DNA of 64,000 nucleotides from Polyangia bacterium (GTDB lineage: Bacteria; Myxococcota_A; Polyangia; Nannocystales; Nannocystaceae): assembly GCA_030429545.1 (NCBI GenBank), contig JAUIFF010000010.1, forward strand, positions 186,001-250,000, given 5' to 3'. A program made the translations under genes and the position numbers. The notes below the pieces were generated by a model. That model saw only the letters and a list, made by a program, of their open reading frames with translations. It did not search any database and was not told where the DNA came from. Each line of letters begins with the position of its first letter. Position 1 is the stretch's first letter. Of the stretch, positions 60,007 through 64,000 are shown piece by piece.

Positions 60007-61810
60007 CGCTCACCTCCACTTTTGACCGGATAACAAGCTCAATCGCTGCTTCGTCGGTCGGAACCGGATGTTTCCCTGGATCTGTCTCGCCTCGGATCTT
60101 CACTCCGCGCGACCCAGCAGGTGCCCGTATGTGGGCACGTCCGTCGATTAGCTCGAACGCCGCCCCCTCAACTTCGACCAGCGCAAGAGTCCCCCCCTGC
60201 CGCGAACTCCCGTGCTCCTCACAAAATTCAACATCAATGATCGTGTGCCAAGGCATCTCGGTCGGAAGATTTGGATGCACCGAGGCAACAAAGCACCAAA
60301 CTCCGTCCGTGAGATGGGCCGAGAGGTTACGGAAGTGGAAATCACTCTCGGCACGCCCGCCACCGACGGTACCAACTCGAAAAAGCTGGCGCAGTCGTTG
60401 GGGTCCGCTTTCACTCGTACTGGGCGGCAACACAACATGTTTTCGAATCGCGTCTTCCGCTGTGCTTGCAAGGCTTTTGAGTGCCACCCCCCACCCTCTT
60501 CGATAGGTTTCTTTTAGCCGCGGAGTGGGTGCCCATTGGTCGTGGGCAGGAGGCTCGGCGGTTTTGAGAAATGCCTCGAGGGCTTTGGCCTGGTCGGGGT
60601 TGTCGCGAACGGCCTCACCACAAACTAAAATTGCGCGAAATGGCCGGGCCGACAGCGAGATTCGACGGAGCTTCCGACACTCGACAATCATCCCTGGCCC
60701 GCGAAAACACGAAAGCGACCACTCGTCGCTCCCCTCACCTGCGAGTTGAATAACGACATCAGCGACGACCTCGCCCGCCTTTTGGGTATTGTCCTTCCGG
60801 GCAGGTAGCGGGATCGTAATCCGCTCAACAACAACGTCATCGGCCCCTTTTAATGCACTGCTCTCACCATGTGAGTCGTACACCCGAAGCATGGTTGCAA
60901 GTGGGTCTTCGGCACCCGCGACCTCGACCGGCGACTGGCCAACACTCACCGAAAGCCGCTTACGAGTCAGCGCTGGCCAAAAAGCCCGGCGAGCCTGCTC
61001 CCGAAGCTGAGCCTCGATTGTGTCGCCCTCGTCTTCCTCGTCACAAGCCGGATCATCAAATCCCACAATGCAAATCGACGTGCCGGTCTCACCTTTGTCA
61101 AAAAGCGTTGCCCCCAACAACCGAGCAGCTTCGCGAGCCTCGTGGTCCCACAACGACACGGCCCGGTCTCCGCTCCCGGCACTCTCGACCCGGCCAAACC
61201 AACCATCCCCAGAGTATTTGTCCCGGCCGATCTCATGAAAGGGAAGCGCGGCCTTAATAATGAAGCGTTCACGACCTTTGTGGTCGCCAGCCGCCAACCG
61301 CGAGTAAAACGCGACCGTCGAAATCTGGGAAAAACGCCACAGGACAGCTTTGCCGAGACCAAAGCTTCCACCACTTTCGACTCGCTGCTTCTCGCTGAAC
61401 AGCCGATCCCGACAAAGCGCCGCAAAATTGCCGGAGCCCTGCTCCTCGCCCATCAACCCAGTGGTCCCGCGGTCCTCGATCCACAAGCCCGCAACGGAGT
61501 CTGTGTCCATCAAATCGACACCGCGACCGAAACGCTCCGAAGCAACTTTAACTGCGGCGAGATGTCGACCAAGCGTAGACCAGGCAATCGCCCGTTTCAG
61601 CGAGCGAAGTTGCTCTCCGCCGAACTTCACACTACGTAGGATCACCCGGACACAACTCTGTCCTTCGACTAGCTGATCGTTGCTGTTTTGGAGCACTTCG
61701 CGAACGAGTGCGCTGACATTGGGGGTAAAGACATACTGCGCCGGGTCACCGCCCTGCCGTGCACCGGAGGGAGGGACCGGATCAAAACACCATCGTTGTT
61801 CCGAGGTCAT
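59996..61810 (-). CDS. GHKL (Hsp90/MutL-type) ATPase
   Basis: 604 residues. The Bergerat fold is clear in the N-terminal 155 residues: VREVLQNSNDQ (Glu38, Asn42, N-box), LWIEDRGTTGL (Asp113, Gly115, Gly118: G1 box) and SGGSFGLGKAVLW (147-158, GxxGxGK lid/G2 box). The remainder is unlike MutL, histidine kinases or Hsp90 as far as I can tell. It has a 'VVVERITIPLPA' middle domain and a C-terminal beta-rich region. First gene of a three-gene cassette with 11-bp and 4-bp overlaps. Such ATPases are common in bacterial defence and MORC-like systems, which is inference here. Upstream SD is GGAAAG. Confidence 0.82.
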   Translation of the reverse strand: MTSEQRWCFDPVPPSGARQGGDPAQYVFTPNVSALVREVLQNSNDQLVEGQSCVRVILRSVKFGGEQLRSLKRAIAWSTLGRHLAAVKVASERFGRGVDLMDTDSVAGLWIEDRGTTGLMGEEQGSGNFAALCRDRLFSEKQRVESGGSFGLGKAVLWRFSQISTVAFYSRLAAGDHKGRERFIIKAALPFHEIGRDKYSGDGWFGRVESAGSGDRAVSLWDHEAREAARLLGATLFDKGETGTSICIVGFDDPACDEEDEGDTIEAQLREQARRAFWPALTRKRLSVSVGQSPVEVAGAEDPLATMLRVYDSHGESSALKGADDVVVERITIPLPARKDNTQKAGEVVADVVIQLAGEGSDEWSLSCFRGPGMIVECRKLRRISLSARPFRAILVCGEAVRDNPDQAKALEAFLKTAEPPAHDQWAPTPRLKETYRRGWGVALKSLASTAEDAIRKHVVLPPSTSESGPQRLRQLFRVGTVGGGRAESDFHFRNLSAHLTDGVWCFVASVHPNLPTEMPWHTIIDVEFCEEHGSSRQGGTLALVEVEGAAFELIDGRAHIRAPAGSRGVKIRGETDPGKHPVPTDEAAIELVIRSKVEVSDDD

Positions 61811-62129
61811 AAACTTTCCAAAAGTTGGGGATACAAGGAGCTTGGCTGCTTAAACTTCGTTGATCGAGTCATTAATCGTCATGGGTGATAGCCGAGACGG
61901 CCTCGTCGCGAGTTGATTCACTCCATGATTTCACAGGAAGAGGAACGCTTCCATTCAACCCAGGCCATTGTTGGCCGGTCGACCTTGCAGCTCGACCTAG
62001 ACTTCAGCGACTATAACCTCCTTCGGCGTCGCTAACTCAGGATTTTTTTGTAAGGAAAACCACAGGGACTCAAACCGATCGTTTCGCGCCGTGCTCCGAC
62101 TATTGTCTCGAGACACAAGGGAGCCGAAG
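61811..62129. promoter_or_regulatory. Divergent promoter region with operator copy
   Basis: About 320 bp between the GHKL cassette and the zinc-ribbon gene, with no credible ORF. TGTCTCGAGACA (62104-62115), a 12-bp version of the recurring palindrome, lies 14 bp before the TTG start at 62130. A TTTTTTTG tract is near 62041. Confidence 0.5.
62104..62115. promoter_or_regulatory. 12-bp palindrome of the recurring family
   Basis: TGTCTCGAGACA is a perfect palindrome and the same core as the copy at 11629. It sits just upstream of AAGGGAG and the TTG start of the zinc-ribbon/SAVED-like operon. Confidence 0.55.
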
Positions 62130-63401
62130 TTGAAAATCGAGTGTGGCACGTGTTCAAACCTGATTCAGATCCCGCAAACGATGTTGCTCGTTCCGGGCTC
62201 TTTTCTGTGCGCCCGTTGTGGTCACCCCAGTAGCTGGGTCCCCGAGCACATACGTACAAGCCGGGCACGTCGCCGGCGAACGTTGCTCGTCGGCGGTGGC
62301 ATGGTGTTTTTGTTGCTGATGGGCACAGCGAATGCCTGGGTTGCCCTGATACCCGGACTTGTCCTGCTCGGCTCTGGTGTCTATGCACTCACGGATCGAA
62401 AGCGGCGGTCGTTGCTCGGGCTCCTCTATCGAGTGGGGAATATCTGGTACGCCGGAGGCACGTTGATCTTGGGCGTGTTGCTTGTAACTTGTGGAGTGCT
62501 GAGCTTCACGGCTGTCGACGGCCGTAACGCGTCGCACGACGAAGCGAACCAACAGCCACAGCGGACTGCTCAGTCGCAGGACGATCGTAAGCATGCCCAA
62601 AAAGAAGCTCTGAGATCACAGCTTACGGCAAAACTCGACGCCTGGACAAGAGCCTACGCCCAAACTGAGGCGCTAGCGAATCGAGGAGCCTACGCGAAGG
62701 CGCATGAACGGTTAAAACATGTGATTGCCGAAACCACTCCGTTTGTAGAGGCATTTACCCCTCCACCGGACGAGCTCGGCTCGACGGTGCAGCGGCTGCG
62801 CAAACTTGCAAACGAGCTCGAGGCGGCTAAGGGGATGGCCGATGCCGCGAGACGGCTTCCTGCGGAGGTTGTGGCACTGCGCAGACACGTTGAGGACAAG
62901 CGGTGGTATCAGGCCGCGGAGAGTTGCCAGGCCGTTGAGGAAACCCTCGAGCGACTGATGGCCGAGGGCGTGCGCAAAGCCTACCAACCCAAGGATATCG
63001 ACATCAAAAAGCAGGAAAAACGTGTCGCATCCGCGTGTGACAAGGCGCGCGACAAGGCCATTTCGCCCAAACAACTCACCGTTCGCCAATACTTGAGCGC
63101 ACCTGAGAGTATTCAGCAACGAGCCGTGGAGCTGCAGTTTTCAGACCTCGAACATGACAAGGATGTCGGGGACCTCATTCGCACTGCCCGTAGCTCTGGT
63201 GTCCGAAAGGAAACAATATTGGGCATTAAGCACTGCAGTGATGGACTGATGCGCAAAGACCGAAAGGTTACCCGCTCGGCCAAGCTCCTGTTTAGCGACA
63301 TTGACGTCATCACGCGTAAGAGCCGACCTGCGAGTGAAACTATAAAATTATGCACTGCCATCTTTTTCGGGGTGGTCATGAGCGTTGCAAACGATGGATG
63401 A
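62130..63401 (+). CDS. Zinc-ribbon membrane protein with helical C-terminus
   Basis: About 423 residues from the TTG at 62130, chosen because GGGAG lies 6 nt upstream and it leads directly into a zinc ribbon (CGTCSN ... CARCGHPSSW). A GTG at 62091 would span the operator. Two or three transmembrane segments (about 55-130) follow, then a charged helical region (about 140-350). Family unknown. It overlaps the next gene by 8 bp, which makes it part of the same operon. Confidence 0.62.
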   Translation: MKIECGTCSNLIQIPQTMLLVPGSFLCARCGHPSSWVPEHIRTSRARRRRTLLVGGGMVFLLLMGTANAWVALIPGLVLLGSGVYALTDRKRRSLLGLLYRVGNIWYAGGTLILGVLLVTCGVLSFTAVDGRNASHDEANQQPQRTAQSQDDRKHAQKEALRSQLTAKLDAWTRAYAQTEALANRGAYAKAHERLKHVIAETTPFVEAFTPPPDELGSTVQRLRKLANELEAAKGMADAARRLPAEVVALRRHVEDKRWYQAAESCQAVEETLERLMAEGVRKAYQPKDIDIKKQEKRVASACDKARDKAISPKQLTVRQYLSAPESIQQRAVELQFSDLEHDKDVGDLIRTARSSGVRKETILGIKHCSDGLMRKDRKVTRSAKLLFSDIDVITRKSRPASETIKLCTAIFFGVVMSVANDG

Positions 63402-64000
63402 AATGAAGTCGAACACCACACGTCCCGGGGCAATTTTGTTGGTCCACCAGGGCACCACCGACCCGGACTTCACCATCGAAGAGCTGCGCCGGGGAGATGT
63501 TCCCAAAGACATTGAGATTGTTCGTATCACCCCAGACCGGCGTCGACTCGAGGACTACGACGAGACCTACGACTGGGAGTATGCTGCCGCCCGCCAACAA
63601 AAACAGTTTGACGAGCTTCGCACTGCCCAGCGCTGCCATCCAAACTGGCCGATCATCTATTTTGGTCTTGTACCGATTCCGCTGGCGATCCACCTCGGGT
63701 GGCTCGTCGGAAGCTGTTCGCGGGTGAGCACCCGAGTTCGTCATCACCAAACGTTTGAGTGGGGCTGGCCGGGTGGTCCAGAACCTTCGATTCAATCGGC
63801 ACCTCTCGCCAGTGGCGATCCGAGATTTGAAGGGGACCTAGTGATACGTGTTTCAACTGCCGCGAGGATCGACCCTGGCGATACCCAAGTAGACCCCCAA
63901 ATTCGCGAGAGTGATATCGCGTTGGCGCAGCCGGCCCTCGATGCCATTGTCTCAGAGAAAGTCCTAAACGATGTGGCCGCGACATTTACCAATACACTCA
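63394..64000 (+). CDS. SAVED-like protein, partial (runs off window)
   Basis: At least 202 residues with no stop before 64000. The start ATG is 8 bp before the preceding gene's stop. A central block, WPIIYFGLVPIPLAIHLG followed by WLVGSCSRVSTRVRHHQTFEW, resembles the SAVED domain that senses cyclic oligonucleotides in CBASS-type defence. The effector domain and the nucleotidyltransferase are outside the window, if present. The assignment rests on this motif alone. Confidence 0.45.
   Translation, partial: MDEMKSNTTRPGAILLVHQGTTDPDFTIEELRRGDVPKDIEIVRITPDRRRLEDYDETYDWEYAAARQQKQFDELRTAQRCHPNWPIIYFGLVPIPLAIHLGWLVGSCSRVSTRVRHHQTFEWGWPGGPEPSIQSAPLASGDPRFEGDLVIRVSTAARIDPGDTQVDPQIRESDIALAQPALDAIVSEKVLNDVAATFTNTL

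Noticed and set aside
1..64000. tRNA, rRNA, CRISPR array, insertion sequence or prophage
   Set aside because: No cloverleaf, repeat array, transposase or integrase-like protein was seen on reading. A dedicated tool run would be needed to exclude small tRNAs.

Overview
The window looks like a chromosomal segment of a myxobacterium (Myxococcota), probably of the Nannocystaceae type. Supporting evidence: lipoproteins whose lipobox is followed by long Ser/Thr/Glu/Asp/Gly linkers, a MYXO-CTERM-like sorting tail, DUF4215 'CGDG...EECDDGN' repeats, an ADYC-domain lipoprotein, an IgGFc-binding-like lipoprotein, a Ser/Thr kinase with a long helical C-terminal region, and an FHA-sigma54 activator. The genus is inference. 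GC is only moderately high by eye. I found no rRNA, tRNA, CRISPR array, insertion sequence or prophage.

Layout. 1-22 kb: mostly secreted or surface proteins (beta-helix MYXO-CTERM protein, propeller and Kelch lipoproteins, ADYC lipoprotein plus kinase operon, IgGFc-binding-like and fibrinogen/DUF4215 lipoproteins), with an FHA-sigma54 regulator, a protein with three bL12-CTD-like repeats, an acid-ceramidase-like hydrolase and small enzymes. 22-45 kb: housekeeping and signalling. This part has a voltage-gated cation channel with a calcium-channel-like filter, AraC regulator, SelO, an aminotransferase/sulfotransferase-like pair, thiO-thiS-thiG, a Thg1-like protein, a secreted M19-like dipeptidase, a class III cyclase, a PP2C phosphatase, a divergent LysR/P450 pair with a clear LysR-type palindrome, a DUF3556 membrane protein and a pirin. 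45-51 kb: a 1315-residue DUF4157 protein that appears to carry kinase-like, NlpC/P60-like and ParB-like domains. 51-58 kb: luciferase-like monooxygenase, PAS-STAS regulator, NAT/transglutaminase-like protein, a broken DUF1554-like gene, patatin-like lipoprotein and two envelope proteins. 58-64 kb: a tight three-gene cassette led by a GHKL ATPase, divergent from a zinc-ribbon membrane protein whose gene overlaps a protein that resembles SAVED effectors and runs off the window. This end looks like a defence island.

Regulation. A 14-bp palindrome family (approximately TGTCYCATNRGACA, with 12-bp variants) recurs in intergenic regions. The densest cluster lies upstream of the FHA-sigma54 gene. Other copies lie before the fibrinogen lipoprotein, between araC and selO, before the cyclase, before the DUF4157 gene and before the zinc-ribbon/SAVED-like operon. 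This suggests one unrecognised regulon joining the accessory systems.
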